From the NCBI RefSeq assembly GCF_013425765.1, contig NZ_JACCJZ010000020.1, positions 434,001 to 498,000 of the forward strand: 64,000 nucleotides of DNA. Direction: 5' to 3'. A model generated the notes under the pieces. That model did no database searches. It was not told the DNA's origin and saw only the letters and a program-made list of their open reading frames with translations. The stretch comes from Luteimonas deserti. GTDB lineage: Bacteria; Pseudomonadota; Gammaproteobacteria; Xanthomonadales; Xanthomonadaceae. Each line of letters begins with the position of its first letter. Positions within the stretch are counted from its first letter, which is position 1. This document shows, piece by piece, positions 1 to 9,734 of this stretch. The translations under genes and the position numbers were made by a program.

Positions 1-45
1 GCCGGGGCGTCGGGTCGGGCATGGCGCGGATGCTAGCATTCACGG

Positions 46-546
46 ATGAGAAACCCTCCGCCAGATTCCGCGCTGCACGTCCTGATGACGCAGTTTCCGC
101 GCGCCGGACGGCTCGAATGGATCGGCCTTCGCCCGGCGCGTGACACGCCGATGCAGGCGGTGCCGGACGCGGTCGCGCGCACCGGTGGCGGCCTGGCGGG
201 CGATCGCTACGCCGGGGGCAGCGGCAAGCGCGGTGCCACCCTGATCCAGGCCGAACATCTGCCGGTGATCGCGGCGCTTTCGGGTCATGCGGAACTGGCA
301 CCCGCGACCTTGCGTCGCAATCTGGTGGTCTCCGGCATTCCGCTGATCGCGTTCAAGGGCCGCCGCTTCCGCATCGGCGACGTCGTGATGGAAGGCACCG
401 AGCCCTGCGATCCCTGTTCGCGAATGGAACAGGCCCTGGGCCCCGGCGGCTACAACGCGATGCGGGGCATGGGTGGTCTGTGCGCACGGATCGTGAGCGG
501 CGGTGCGCTGCGGATCGGCGATGCGGTCGAATGGATGGAGGCGTGA
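46..546 (+). CDS. MOSC domain-containing protein
   Basis: A 166-residue protein made almost entirely of one MOSC domain (the fold named after the C-terminal domain of molybdenum cofactor sulfurase), which in known members carries sulfur or binds molybdopterin-linked ligands. The sequence shows the family's conserved cysteine region, EPCDPCSRME near residue 125, after a GDRYAGG turn near residue 50. It has no signal peptide and should be cytoplasmic. A TAGCAT hexamer lies six bases before the start codon, so the mRNA may be leaderless. The next gene begins two bases after its stop. The family call is good; the substrate is unknown, although a moaA-moaC-moaD-moaE cluster lies elsewhere in the window. 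Confidence 0.85.
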   Translation: MRNPPPDSALHVLMTQFPRAGRLEWIGLRPARDTPMQAVPDAVARTGGGLAGDRYAGGSGKRGATLIQAEHLPVIAALSGHAELAPATLRRNLVVSGIPLIAFKGRRFRIGDVVMEGTEPCDPCSRMEQALGPGGYNAMRGMGGLCARIVSGGALRIGDAVEWMEA

Positions 547-548
547 GC

Positions 549-1073
549 ATGCGTGGCCACTGCATCCTGTCGCACGGATTCGAGAGCGGACCCGACGCGA
601 CCAAGGTCACCGCCCTCGGCACCGTTGCCGAGCGGCTCGGCTGGACCTGCGAGCGGCCGGACTACACCGATCTGGACGCGCGCCGCGACGTCAGCCCGCT
701 CGGCGATGTCGGTGCGCGTCTCGAGCGACTTCAGCAGCTGGCGATGGCGGCGGCGGCCCGCGGTCCGCTGGTGCTCGCCGGCTCCAGCCTGGGCGCCTGG
801 ATCTCCGGCCAGGTCTCGATGCGCGTGCCGGTGGCCGGCCTGTTCCTGATGGCGCCGCCGGTCCGGCTCGATGCGGCGCATCCGCTGCAGGCGGCCGACG
901 TGCCCGTTTCCGTCATCCACGGCTGGGACGACGAGCTGATTCCTGCAGCGGACGTGGTGGGCTGGACCGGGGCCCGTCGCGGTCGGCTGTTGCTGGTGGA
1001 CGACGGCCATCGACTGGCTGCCCACGTCGATGCGTCGGCGCAGGCCTTCGGTGCGCTGCTGCAATCCCTCTGA
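549..1073 (+). CDS. YqiA-like alpha/beta hydrolase
   Basis: A 174-residue alpha/beta hydrolase of the small YqiA/YcfP type. It opens with the SHGFESGP loop (the His-Gly oxyanion strand), followed by the nucleophile elbow GSSLG near residue 80, an acidic residue in HGWDDELIP and a C-terminal histidine in DDGHRL, which fits a Ser-Asp-His triad. It is much shorter than lipases and lacks a signal peptide, so it is probably a cytoplasmic esterase of unknown substrate. The start at 549 was chosen because the homologous fold begins there and it sits two bases after the MOSC stop, which suggests coupled translation. Confidence 0.8.
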   Translation: MRGHCILSHGFESGPDATKVTALGTVAERLGWTCERPDYTDLDARRDVSPLGDVGARLERLQQLAMAAAARGPLVLAGSSLGAWISGQVSMRVPVAGLFLMAPPVRLDAAHPLQAADVPVSVIHGWDDELIPAADVVGWTGARRGRLLLVDDGHRLAAHVDASAQAFGALLQSL

Positions 1074-1193
1074 TCCGATCCCGTCCTGTGCCGCGCACGG
1101 CCGGCACGGCATGCGCACTTCGCCGACTGCGCCATCGCCGGCCAGCCCGCTGGCGGTGACGCCGGTGTTTTTCCGTCTTCGTGAAACCGACAC

Positions 1194-3398
1194 ATGAAAT
1201 TCTTCGCAAGTTGCGCCAAGGGCCTCGAATACCTGCTCGTCGACGAGCTGCTCGCGCTCGGCTGCGCCCACGCCACCGCCACCACCGCGGGCGCCAACGT
1301 CGTGGGCACGCTGGAGGACGCGCAGCGCGCCGTGCTCTGGTCGCGACTGGCCAGCCGCGTGCTGTGGCCGCTGGCGGAGTTCGCGTGCGCGGACGAGGAC
1401 GCGCTGTACACGGGCGCGCGTGCGGTGCCGTGGACCGAGCATCTCGATGCGTCGACGACGCTGGCCGTCGACGCGCACGTCTCGGGCGACGCGATCACCC
1501 ACGCGCGCTATGCAGCCCTGCGGGTCAAGGACGCCGTGGTCGACTCGCTGCGCGAGGCCAGTGGCGCCCGGCCCGACGTGGACGTCGAAGCGCCCGACCT
1601 GTGCCTCAATCTCGTGGTGCGCAAGGGGCGCGCCATCCTGTCGGTGGATCTCGGCGGTGGACCCTTGCACCGCCGCGGCTGGCGGCGCGCACAGGGCGAG
1701 GCGCCGTTGAAGGAAACACTGGCTGCCGCCGTGCTGATGCGTGGCGGATGGCCGGCGCTCTACACCGAGGGCGGGGCTTTGCTGGATCCGATGTGCGGCA
1801 GCGGCACGCTGCTGATCGAAGGCGCGCTGATGGCTGCGGACGTGGCCCCCGGCCTGTCCCGCGATGCCGCCCGCCCGGGCGAGGCGCGCGCGCCCTCGCG
1901 CTGGCGCGGGTTCGACGCGACGGTCTGGGCGCGACTGGTCGACGATGCCAGCGCGCGCGAGCGCGTCGGGCGCGACCGTCTGCGCCCGGTGTTCTTCGGC
2001 CGCGATCTCGACCCGCATGCGATCCGCGCCGCGCGCGAGAACGCGACCGCCGCGGGGTTGCGCGACGCCATCGACTGGGCGGTCGGCGACGTCGCGGGTC
2101 TCGCCACGCCGGTGCCGCCCGCATCGCAGGAGACGGCCGATCTGGCCGATGCGATGCGTCGCGGGCTGGTGGTGTGCAACCCGCCCTATGACGTACGCCT
2201 GGCCGCCGATCCGGCGCTGTATCGCACGCTCGGCAATGCCTTGCGCCGCGCCGTGCCGGCCTGGCGCGCCAGCGTGCTGTGCGGCCATGCCGAGCTGGCC
2301 CGGGCCACGGGCATGCGCGCCAAAAAGAACTACCAGGTGTTCAACGGCGCCATCGAGTGCAGCCTGATCGTCTGCGATCCGGTGCAGCCGCCCGAACGTG
2401 CGACCGATGAAGCGGCAGTGCAGCTGTCGGAGGGCGCGACGATGGTCGCCAACCGGCTGCGCAAGAACATGCGCCGGCTCAAGTCGTGGCGCGAACGCGA
2501 GGACGTGCAGTGTTACCGCGCCTACGATGCGGACCTGCCGGAATACGCGGCCGCGATCGACGTGTACATCGCCTCCGACGACGGCTCGCCCGCAGGCAAC
2601 CTGCTCTGGCTGCACGTGCAGGAGTACGCCGCGCCGGCGGAGATTCCCGAAGCCGTTACGCGCCGCCGCTTCAACGACGTGCTGGCCGCCGCGCGCGAGG
2701 TGTTCCGCGTTCCGCGAGAGCGCATCGCGGTCAAGACCCGCGCGCGCGGCAAGGGTGGCAGCAAGTACGGCCGCTTCGATGCCCGGCACGAGTTCCTTCT
2801 GGTGGACGAGGGTGCCGTGCGACTGCGGGTGAACCTGTTCGACTATCTGGACACCGGCCTGTTTCTCGACCATCGCCCGATGCGACTGCGCATCGCCGAT
2901 GAAGCGCGCGACACCCGCTTCCTCAACCTGTTCGCGTATACCGGTGCGGCCACGGTGCATGCGGCGGTGGGGGGGGCGCGCAGCACCACGACGGTCGATC
3001 TGTCCGCCACCTACCTGCAGTGGTGCGCCGACAACCTCGCCGCCAACGGTGTCGGCGGCGCCCGGCACCGCCTCGTGCAGGCCGACGCGATGCAGTGGTT
3101 GGACGCGGAGACCGCGCAGTACGACCTGATCTTCTGCGATCCGCCGACCTTCTCGAACTCCGCCCGGGCGCGCGACTTCGATATCCAGCGCGAACATGTG
3201 CGCCTGCTTCGGGCAGCGGTGGCCCGCCTGGCGCCCGGTGGCGTGCTGTACTTCTCGAACAATTTCCGCCGCTTCCGCCTGGATACCGAGGCCGTGGCCG
3301 CATTCGCCGCCTGCGAGGACATCACCGCGCTCACCTTGCCGCCGGATTTCGAGCGCAACGCGCGTATCCATCGCGCCTGGCGCTTGACCGCACGTTGA
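1194..3398 (+). CDS. rlmL: Bifunctional 23S rRNA methyltransferase RlmKL
   Basis: A 734-residue fusion enzyme that in known members methylates 23S rRNA at G2445 (N2) and G2069 (N7). An N-terminal THUMP region (about residues 45-160) is followed by a first SAM domain with [13 protein letters not shown] and the catalytic NPPY motif near residue 330. A second SAM domain has [15 protein letters not shown] near residue 580 and [10 protein letters not shown] near residue 650. Length and order match the full-length fused form. It stands alone with 120-base gaps on either side. Both active-site motifs are intact. Confidence 0.95.
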   Translation: MKFFASCAKGLEYLLVDELLALGCAHATATTAGANVVGTLEDAQRAVLWSRLASRVLWPLAEFACADEDALYTGARAVPWTEHLDASTTLAVDAHVSGDAITHARYAALRVKDAVVDSLREASGARPDVDVEAPDLCLNLVVRKGRAILSVDLGGGPLHRRGWRRAQGEAPLKETLAAAVLMRGGWPALYTEGGALLDPMCGSGTLLIEGALMAADVAPGLSRDAARPGEARAPSRWRGFDATVWARLVDDASARERVGRDRLRPVFFGRDLDPHAIRAARENATAAGLRDAIDWAVGDVAGLATPVPPASQETADLADAMRRGLVVCNPPYDVRLAADPALYRTLGNALRRAVPAWRASVLCGHAELARATGMRAKKNYQVFNGAIECSLIVCDPVQPPERATDEAAVQLSEGATMVANRLRKNMRRLKSWREREDVQCYRAYDADLPEYAAAIDVYIASDDGSPAGNLLWLHVQEYAAPAEIPEAVTRRRFNDVLAAAREVFRVPRERIAVKTRARGKGGSKYGRFDARHEFLLVDEGAVRLRVNLFDYLDTGLFLDHRPMRLRIADEARDTRFLNLFAYTGAATVHAAVGGARSTTTVDLSATYLQWCADNLAANGVGGARHRLVQADAMQWLDAETAQYDLIFCDPPTFSNSARARDFDIQREHVRLLRAAVARLAPGGVLYFSNNFRRFRLDTEAVAAFAACEDITALTLPPDFERNARIHRAWRLTAR

Positions 3399-3519
3399 GC
3401 ATCGGCGGGACGGCGCCGCGCCCGCGGCGTGCGCAACCGTCCGTTCCGTCCATGCCACTGTCCCGCAGGGCGGGCCCCCGCATTCTGTTGGCGTCGTCCA
3501 TTCGCCTGAAGGAACTGTC

Positions 3520-4374
3520 ATGTCCACCCCTGTTACCAGCGCGCGGATCGTCCGCACCGTGCGTGGCACCCCCGCCAGCGACGGCGCGGGGGTCCGATTG
3601 ACCCGGGTCATCGGCACGCAGCAGCTGCCCGATCTCGATCCCTTCCTGATGCTCGACGAGTTCGGCACCGATCGCGCCGAGGATTATCTGGCCGGATTTC
3701 CCGACCATCCCCATCGCGGCTTCGAGACCGTGACCTACATGCTCGACGGCCGCATGCGTCATCGCGACAACCACGGCAACGAGGGCCTGCTGGTGCCCGG
3801 CAGCGTGCAGTGGATGACCGCGGGCCGCGGTCTGGTGCACTCGGAGATGCCGGAGCAGGAGGCCGGTCGCATGCGCGGGTTCCAGCTGTGGATCAACCTT
3901 CCGGCCAGGGACAAGATGACCGCGCCCAGATACCAGGAGTTCGCGCCGGACGGCTTGCCGGTCGTCGTGGCAGGGCCGGGTGTCTCGGTCAAGATCATCG
4001 CCGGCGAGGTCGACGGTGTGTCCGGGCCGATCGCGCAGCCTGCGACAGATCCGCTCTATCTCGACGTCACCCTCGAGCCCGGCAGCACCTGGCGCTACAC
4101 GCTGCCCCAGGGGCACAACGCCTTCGCCTATGTGTACGAAGGCGGACTCGACGTGGGCGAGGGCGAGGATGCGCGCGCGCTCGCCCAGCAGGAACTCGCC
4201 GTGCTCGGTGGGGGCGAGCGGCTGCAGCTGAAGGCCGGTACCGCGCCGACCCGACTGATCCTGGTCGCGGGTCGCCCGCTGCGTGAGCCGGTCGCGCGGC
4301 ATGGCCCCTTCGTGATGAATACCCGCGAGGAACTGATGCAGGCGTTCGTGGATTTCCAGCAGGGCCGGTTCTAG
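3520..4374 (+). CDS. Pirin family protein (first of two)
   Basis: A 284-residue bicupin of the pirin family. The N-terminal cupin carries HPHRGFETVTYML, which supplies metal-binding histidines, then the conserved W-M-T-A-G-R-G-x-x-H-S-E segment with further ligands. Bacterial pirins include quercetin dioxygenases and redox-responsive regulators, so the exact job cannot be read from sequence. It is cytoplasmic and monocistronic, ending at the bidirectional terminator at 4395-4421. A second, divergent pirin lies 620 bases downstream on the other strand. Confidence 0.9.
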   Translation: MSTPVTSARIVRTVRGTPASDGAGVRLTRVIGTQQLPDLDPFLMLDEFGTDRAEDYLAGFPDHPHRGFETVTYMLDGRMRHRDNHGNEGLLVPGSVQWMTAGRGLVHSEMPEQEAGRMRGFQLWINLPARDKMTAPRYQEFAPDGLPVVVAGPGVSVKIIAGEVDGVSGPIAQPATDPLYLDVTLEPGSTWRYTLPQGHNAFAYVYEGGLDVGEGEDARALAQQELAVLGGGERLQLKAGTAPTRLILVAGRPLREPVARHGPFVMNTREELMQAFVDFQQGRF

Positions 4375-4394
4375 ACCTGCGAGGTAGTGCCCAG

Positions 4395-4421
4395 AAAAAA
4401 GGCCCGGCGACGCCGGGCCTT
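4395..4421. terminator. Bidirectional terminator between pirin and a convergent gene
   Basis: A perfect GC-rich hairpin (nine or more pairs around a GAC loop) has a run of six A on its left side. It therefore reads as a strong rho-independent terminator for the minus-strand gene at 4454-4906, and with a weaker pyrimidine tail for the plus-strand pirin. Confidence 0.85.
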
Positions 4422-4453
4422 CTCGTCTCGCGCGGCGGTGCGCACCCGCGCCG

Positions 4454-4906
4454 TTACTTGCTGCCGAGCCGCACGTCCGAGAAGTGCAGCGCCTCGGCGT
4501 CCTGCAGGGTCCTGGCAAGCTGGGTCTCGTCGCTGGCGCGGACGATGATGTGCGCATAGTCGCCCGAAGGCAGCTCGAGCAAGGTCTCGCGCACCAGGGT
4601 GCCGGCAAGCAGATCGTTCTGCGGCGCATGCCAGTAGGTGCGTGTGCCATCGATGGTGACCCGGTCGCCGACGCGATCGGTACGCCGCGGCTTGAAACTC
4701 GCCTCACGCCCGATGGTGACCGCGAATGCCTGGCGGGCGCTGTCGCGTTCCACCGCGCGGCAGAACACGAAGCCGGGCCCCTGTTGGACCTCCCACTGGG
4801 CATTGCTGCCGGGCGGCAGTTGCGGACAGTCGGTGGCGGTCTGCGCCCGAGCAGGTCCGGCCCACACCAGCATGGCGGTCAGCGCCAGCAATGTCTTCTT
4901 GTGCAT
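4454..4906 (-). CDS. Secreted hypothetical protein
   Basis: A 150-residue protein with a clear Sec signal peptide: positive start MHKK, hydrophobic core to residue 18, and a probable cleavage after ARAQ near residue 22. The mature part has two cysteines (about residues 27 and 49) that could form a disulfide in the periplasm. No family was recognised. It is transcribed alone, ends at the hairpin at 4395-4421, and starts 85 bases away from the end of the second pirin gene on the same strand. Confidence 0.7.
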   Translation of the reverse strand: MHKKTLLALTAMLVWAGPARAQTATDCPQLPPGSNAQWEVQQGPGFVFCRAVERDSARQAFAVTIGREASFKPRRTDRVGDRVTIDGTRTYWHAPQNDLLAGTLVRETLLELPSGDYAHIIVRASDETQLARTLQDAEALHFSDVRLGSK

Positions 4907-4991
4907 TGGTACGTCCCCCTAGAGTTCCCTCACGCCGCATTGACAATACGCCGGTTCGCGTGCTGCATCGCGGTAATTTGTGTGACGCAAT

Positions 4992-5855
4992 TCACTTTTC
5001 GGGAAGCGGAATGAACTCGTGGTCCGCGGGAACCTTGCCGAACCTGCCGGCTTGCCAATCCTGTTTGGCTTGTTCGATGCGTTCGCGTGACGACGAAACG
5101 AAGTTCCACCACAGGTGTCGCGGCCCGTCCAGCGGCTCACCGCCGAAGAGCATGGCCTTGAGGGGCGTGCGTGCGCGTAGCGTCGCCGGGGCGCCCGGAT
5201 CGAGCACGACCAGGTGGCGCGCGGGGACATCCGCGCCGTCGACCTGTGCATCGCCCTCGAGTACGTAGAGCGCGCGCTCGGCATGCGAGGGCGGAATCGC
5301 CAGCTCCGCGTCCGCATCGAGGTCGAGCGCGACGTTGAGGGTGTCGGCGAATACGCGTACCGGGGATTCCTCACCGAAGCCCCGACCCGCGATCACCCGC
5401 ACCCAGGCGCCAGCGCGGCGGAACTGGGGCAGGGTGGACGCCGGATGGTGATGGAATCCGGGCGCCGTCTCTTCGTGCGCACGCGGCAGGGCCACCCAGG
5501 TCTGCATGCCGTGCAGCGGATGCTCGCCTTCGCGGAGCGTCTGCGGGGTGCGCTCGGCATGGGCGATGCCGCGCCCGGCGGTCATCCAGTTGACGTCGCC
5601 GGCAGTGATGTCCTGCGCGCAGCCCAGGGTATCCGCGTGATGGATCGTGCCTGACCACAGGAAGGTCACGGTGGCCAGGCCGATGTGCGGGTGCGGGCGC
5701 ACGTCGATGCCGGCACCGCGCTCGAAGACCGCGGGACCCATGTGGTCGACGAACACAAAAGGGCCGACGCTGCGCGCCTGCAGGGTAGGCACCGCGCGGC
5801 GGACTTCGAAGCCGCCCCCCAGGTCATGCGTGCGGGGCTGGATGAGGGTGGTCAT
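4992..5855 (-). CDS. Pirin family protein (second of two)
   Basis: A 287-residue bicupin of the pirin family. The N-terminal cupin shows RPHPHIGLATVTFL and then DVNWMTAGRGIAHAER, which supply the His/Glu metal ligands. The C-terminal cupin ends in the usual W-N-F-V-S-S-S motif of the quercetinase-like subgroup. The ATG at 5855 was chosen because upstream in-frame sequence is antisense-like, rich in Arg, and overlaps the next gene. It is clearly divergent from the pirin at 3520-4374, so the two are probably not recent duplicates. Confidence 0.9.
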   Translation of the reverse strand: MTTLIQPRTHDLGGGFEVRRAVPTLQARSVGPFVFVDHMGPAVFERGAGIDVRPHPHIGLATVTFLWSGTIHHADTLGCAQDITAGDVNWMTAGRGIAHAERTPQTLREGEHPLHGMQTWVALPRAHEETAPGFHHHPASTLPQFRRAGAWVRVIAGRGFGEESPVRVFADTLNVALDLDADAELAIPPSHAERALYVLEGDAQVDGADVPARHLVVLDPGAPATLRARTPLKAMLFGGEPLDGPRHLWWNFVSSSRERIEQAKQDWQAGRFGKVPADHEFIPLPEK

Positions 5856-5944
5856 GGGAACTCCTGCGGCCGGACGAGCGCCCAGCATGCCTGCGGGCCC
5901 GCGGCCTCCGGCGCCCGCGTGCGGGACGATCCGTTGCGGGCGGC

Positions 5945-6451
5945 TCAGGGGGCGAGGCCCTCGCGCCACGCTGCCAGCTTGAGCTCCAGGGGCATGGCCG
6001 CGTGCGCCGGGCTGGTGGACGGCAGGCGCATGCAGGCAGGCGCGCCGGCCGGCAGCGGGGCGACGTGGCGGCGGTAGAGGGTCTCGGCCGCCGCGCCGTT
6101 GAACAGGATGCGGACGATGCCGGGATGTCGGGCCAGCAGGCCGCCGATGTCGTTGGCAACGACGCTGTCGCGTTCGATCTCTGCATCGAGACTGCCGGCA
6201 CGCGTGCACTCCGCGGCCACGTCCCACAGCGCGATCCCTGCCCGCCGCAACCGGGCCAGCCGCTCGGCGTAGGGGTATCCGGGACCAGCGTCGACCAGCG
6301 TTCCCATGATCGGCCAGAACAGATTGCGCGGGTGCGCGTAGTAGCGCTCCGTATCGAGCGATGCCCGGCCGGGCATGCTGCCGAGGACGAGAACACGCGC
6401 GCCCGGGCCGACCACGGGTGGAAAGCTGCGTGCTCGAACGGGTTGCTTCAT
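5945..6451 (-). CDS. DNA-deoxyinosine glycosylase (UDG superfamily, HDG type)
   Basis: A 168-residue member of the uracil-DNA glycosylase superfamily. The N-terminal motif GSMPGRASL and the C-terminal STSPAHA motif match family 6 (hypoxanthine-DNA glycosylase), whose known members remove deaminated adenine from DNA. YYAHPRNLFWP near residue 40 fits the base-binding region. The ATG at 6451 is preferred because the family's N terminus (MKQPVRA...SFPPV) begins there; in-frame starts upstream add only low-complexity residues. It is cytoplasmic and divergent from comEC. Confidence 0.85.
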   Translation of the reverse strand: MKQPVRARSFPPVVGPGARVLVLGSMPGRASLDTERYYAHPRNLFWPIMGTLVDAGPGYPYAERLARLRRAGIALWDVAAECTRAGSLDAEIERDSVVANDIGGLLARHPGIVRILFNGAAAETLYRRHVAPLPAGAPACMRLPSTSPAHAAMPLELKLAAWREGLAP

Positions 6452-6632
6452 GCCGACGGATGATGCCGCACCCGGCCCGGCCCGAGGCAGGTGCCTCGGT
6501 TGCGCGGATGGCGCGGCGATCGACAGGGGCACGGCGGCGTGCGGGACGAGGCGTGGGCCGACGGGCTTTCCCTACGTTTTTACGCCGGGAGACCGGATGG
6601 GGCGCTTACGTCCATCCGGCGAGGCTCGTCCC

Positions 6633-9071
6633 ATGACGATGGGGGCCGAACCTCTCACGCACCTGCCCGGAACCGGCGCGGAGCCGCCTGCACGGCCGGC
6701 ACGCGTGCCCGTGCTGGGCCTTGCGACGGCGGCGCTGCTCGTGGCCGGCGCGGCGGGCTGTCTCGCCTTGCCGGCGCTTCCGCCGCGGTGGATGCTGCTC
6801 GTCGCGTTGATCGGCGGCGCGGCCGCGTGGATGCGCGGGCGCATGGCCGGGCGATTGCTCGGGGCCGCGTTTGCAGGCGCGGCCCTGTGCGGCCTGCACG
6901 CGATGCACAGTCTTGCGCTGCAATTGCCGGCGTCGCTGGAGCGGGCCGATGTCGAAGTGAGCGGCCGGGTCGTACAGCTCCCGCTGCACGAGGCGCAGCG
7001 CACACGGTTCGCGTTCCGCGTGGACAGCGCGGAGACCATCGTGCCCGCACTGCGCGGACGCCTGCTGCGTCTGGCCTGGTACGACGACCGGGGCGTCGAG
7101 GCCGATGCGCGCCGCATGGACCTCGCGCCGGGCAGTCGCTGGGCGTTCACGGTGCGTGTGCGGGCACCGCGCGGGTTGCGCAATCCCGGTTGGCTCGACA
7201 GCGAGAAACACGCGATGGCCGCCCGGGTCACCGCCGCGGGCTACGTGCGTACGCGATCCGCGGTTGACCAGGTCGGAAGCGCGGGCGGTATGGATGCCTG
7301 GCGCGATGCGGTGGCGGGTCGGATCGACGCTGCCGTCGGCACCGATACGGCGCGCTACGTGCGTGCGCTGGCGATCGGCGACACCCGCGCGCTCGGCGAC
7401 CTGGACTGGGAAACCCTGCGCGCCACCGGACTCACGCATCTGGTCGCGATCTCGGGCTTTCACGTGGGCATGGTCGGTGGCTTCTTCGCGCTGCTCGCCG
7501 GCGCCCTGTGGTGGGCCGTGCCGCGCCTCGGGCGCGTCCTGCCACGGCCGCAGGGCGCCGCGCTCGTCGCACTTGCGGCGTCCACCGGCTATGCCGCGGT
7601 GGCCGGCTGGGAGTTGCCGACGGTGCGGACCGTGCTGATGATCGCGGTCGTCGCGGCGGCGCGACTCGCGCGGCGACGGTTGCACATCGCCGATGCGCTG
7701 GCCTACGCCGCGACGGCAGTGATTCTGGTGGGCCCCATGGCGGTGCTTTCCGCCGGCTTCTGGTTGAGTTTCGCCGGCGTGGCCTGGCTGGTGTGGTGCC
7801 TGCCGGACGCGCGCGAGGTGTCGATGGCGCGCGGCCTGCTGGCCTCGCAGTGGGTGGCGACGCTGGGCCTGCTGCCGCTGACCGCGGCCTTGTTCGGCCA
7901 GGCATCGTTGGCCGGCCCGCTCGCCAACCTGGTGGCCATCCCGTGGTGGAGCCTGGTCGTCGTCCCGTTGGCCCTGGTCGGAACGGGGCTCGAAGCCCTG
8001 CACAGCGGCGCCGGCGACTGGGCGTGGCGCCTCGCCGCGGCCGCCTTCGACCTCAGCTGGCCGTTGTTCGACCGGCTCGCCGCCAGTCCTGTCGCTTTGT
8101 GGTGGTTGCCCGGTCCACACGTCCTGGCGGTGCCGCTGGCGCTGCTGGGCGCGTTCTGGATGCTGATGCCGCGCGGCGTGCCGGGCCGTGCCCTGGCCGC
8201 CCTGCTGTGGCTGCCGCTGCTCTGGCCCGACCGCGCACTGCCGGCCGACGGCGAAGCGGAGCTGGTGGTGCTGGATGTGGGGCAGGGACTGGCCGTGCTG
8301 GTGCGGACCCGGACGCACGCGGTGCTCTACGACACGGGCCCGGCGGTGCCGGACGGCTTCGACGCCGGCGAACGCGTGGTGGTGCCCGCATTGCAGGCGC
8401 TCGGCGTGCGCCGTCTCGATGCGATCGTGGTGAGCCACGGCGACGCCGACCACGCAGGCGGATTCGACGCGGTCCAGCGGCGCTATGCCGCGCCGGTGGT
8501 GTTCGCGCCGCAGTGGGATCGCGTGCCGGGCGCCTCGCCCTGTCTCGCCGGCTCGGGCTGGCGGATGGACGGCGTGCAGTTTCGTTTCGTGCACCCGGAC
8601 GTCCACTTTCCGGCCTTTCGCAATCCCTCCAGCTGCGTGCTGCGGGTGGACACCGCGCTTGGCGCGGCGCTGCTTCCAGGCGACATCGATGCGGTCGTGG
8701 AGCGGCTGTTGCTGCACCGGGATGCCGATGCGCTGCGCGCCGACGTGGTGGTGGCCGCGCATCACGGCAGCCGCACGTCCTCGGATCCGGCCTTCGTCCG
8801 TGGCTCGGGCGCGCGGCACGTCCTGGTCTCGGCGGGCCACGGCAACCGTTTCGGACATCCGCATGCCGGCGTGGTCGAACGCTGGATCGACGCCGGCGCC
8901 TGGGTGGCCGGCACCGCCGAGGGCGGGGCCCTGCGCCTGCGTCTGGGCGCTGGCGAGGCGCGCGTCACGCCTGAACGGCAGCGGCGGCCGCGGCTCTGGG
9001 ACGCCGCCCGCCGGGCCGCGGCGGGCGGAGGGGCGCGGGAGCGCGCTGCGCTATCCTATTCCGACGATTGA
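6633..9071 (+). CDS. comEC: ComEC/Rec2 DNA uptake channel
   Basis: An 812-residue polytopic inner-membrane protein that in competent bacteria passes one DNA strand into the cytoplasm. It has N-terminal membrane helices and an OB-like periplasmic region, then the competence membrane domain (about residues 230-520) and a C-terminal metallo-beta-lactamase-like domain beginning at VVLDVGQG with SHGDADHAGG near residue 610. All three parts expected in the family are present. The start at 6633 (or the ATG at 6639) was picked because the TM domain begins about 30 residues later and upstream sequence is Arg/Gly-rich. It opens the run that continues into exbB. Confidence 0.92.
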   Translation: MTMGAEPLTHLPGTGAEPPARPARVPVLGLATAALLVAGAAGCLALPALPPRWMLLVALIGGAAAWMRGRMAGRLLGAAFAGAALCGLHAMHSLALQLPASLERADVEVSGRVVQLPLHEAQRTRFAFRVDSAETIVPALRGRLLRLAWYDDRGVEADARRMDLAPGSRWAFTVRVRAPRGLRNPGWLDSEKHAMAARVTAAGYVRTRSAVDQVGSAGGMDAWRDAVAGRIDAAVGTDTARYVRALAIGDTRALGDLDWETLRATGLTHLVAISGFHVGMVGGFFALLAGALWWAVPRLGRVLPRPQGAALVALAASTGYAAVAGWELPTVRTVLMIAVVAAARLARRRLHIADALAYAATAVILVGPMAVLSAGFWLSFAGVAWLVWCLPDAREVSMARGLLASQWVATLGLLPLTAALFGQASLAGPLANLVAIPWWSLVVVPLALVGTGLEALHSGAGDWAWRLAAAAFDLSWPLFDRLAASPVALWWLPGPHVLAVPLALLGAFWMLMPRGVPGRALAALLWLPLLWPDRALPADGEAELVVLDVGQGLAVLVRTRTHAVLYDTGPAVPDGFDAGERVVVPALQALGVRRLDAIVVSHGDADHAGGFDAVQRRYAAPVVFAPQWDRVPGASPCLAGSGWRMDGVQFRFVHPDVHFPAFRNPSSCVLRVDTALGAALLPGDIDAVVERLLLHRDADALRADVVVAAHHGSRTSSDPAFVRGSGARHVLVSAGHGNRFGHPHAGVVERWIDAGAWVAGTAEGGALRLRLGAGEARVTPERQRRPRLWDAARRAAAGGGARERAALSYSDD

Positions 9072-9097
9072 ACCGGCCGCTGGCCGAAGGGGTTTGC

Positions 9098-9733
9098 GTG
9101 CTCGAACTGGTGAAGGCCGGCGGCTGGCCGATGATTCCGCTGCTGCTGCTGTCGGCGCTCGCGCTGGCCATCATCGTCGAGCGCTTCTGGGCTCTGCGTC
9201 GCAAGGCGGTGTTGCCGCCCGGGCTCGGCGAAGAGGTCAGGGTCTGGGCCGCACGCGGCGCGCTGGATCCGGCCCACATCGAATCCCTGCGCGGCACGGC
9301 GCCGCTGGGCGCGTTGCTGGCGGCCGCACTCGACGTACGCAATCGTCCGCGCGAGGAAATCCGCGAGCGCGTGGAGGACGTCGGTCGCCATGTCGCCTTC
9401 CGTATGGAGCGTTACCTCAATACGCTCGGGACGATCGCCGCAGCCGGCCCGCTGCTCGGCCTGTTCGGCACCGTGGTCGGCATGATCCAGATGTTCCTCG
9501 GAGTGATGGACCACGGCGTGGGCGACGTCAACCAGCTGGCGGGCGGCATCGGCAAGGCGCTTGTGTGCGCGGCGGCGGGCATGGTGGTGGCGATCCCGGC
9601 GCTGATGTTCCACCGGCATTTCCGCGCCCGTATCGATGGATACGTGGTGCAGATGGAGCACGAGGCGATCGCGCTGATGGACGCCATCGACCCGCGCAAC
9701 CCCCGTCCGGCCCAGGCGCCGGTGCAGGCCTGA
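9098..9733 (+). CDS. exbB: MotA/TolQ/ExbB proton channel protein
   Basis: A 211-residue inner-membrane protein with a first helix after GGWPMIPLLLLSALA and the two long C-terminal helices of the MotA/TolQ/ExbB domain, including the conserved stretch AAGPLLGLFGTVVGMIQMF. With its ExbD/TolR partner it forms a proton-driven motor. A GTG start at 9098 is preferred over an earlier TTG because a GAAGGGG ribosome-binding site sits a few bases upstream and homologues begin VLELVKAGGWPM. The next gene starts one base after its stop. Its location before msbA-lpxK suggests envelope work rather than classical TonB service, but that is inference. Confidence 0.9.
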   Translation: MLELVKAGGWPMIPLLLLSALALAIIVERFWALRRKAVLPPGLGEEVRVWAARGALDPAHIESLRGTAPLGALLAAALDVRNRPREEIRERVEDVGRHVAFRMERYLNTLGTIAAAGPLLGLFGTVVGMIQMFLGVMDHGVGDVNQLAGGIGKALVCAAAGMVVAIPALMFHRHFRARIDGYVVQMEHEAIALMDAIDPRNPRPAQAPVQA

Positions 9734-9734
9734 C

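Noticed and set aside
450..3668. A 1072-codon minus-strand open frame opposite the hydrolase and rlmL
   Set aside because: Its protein is Arg/His/Gln-rich low-complexity sequence typical of the antisense frame of high-GC genes, and the plus strand has intact rlmL.
6606..8864. A 752-codon minus-strand frame opposite comEC
   Set aside because: Antisense shadow with no domain and extreme Arg/Gln content.
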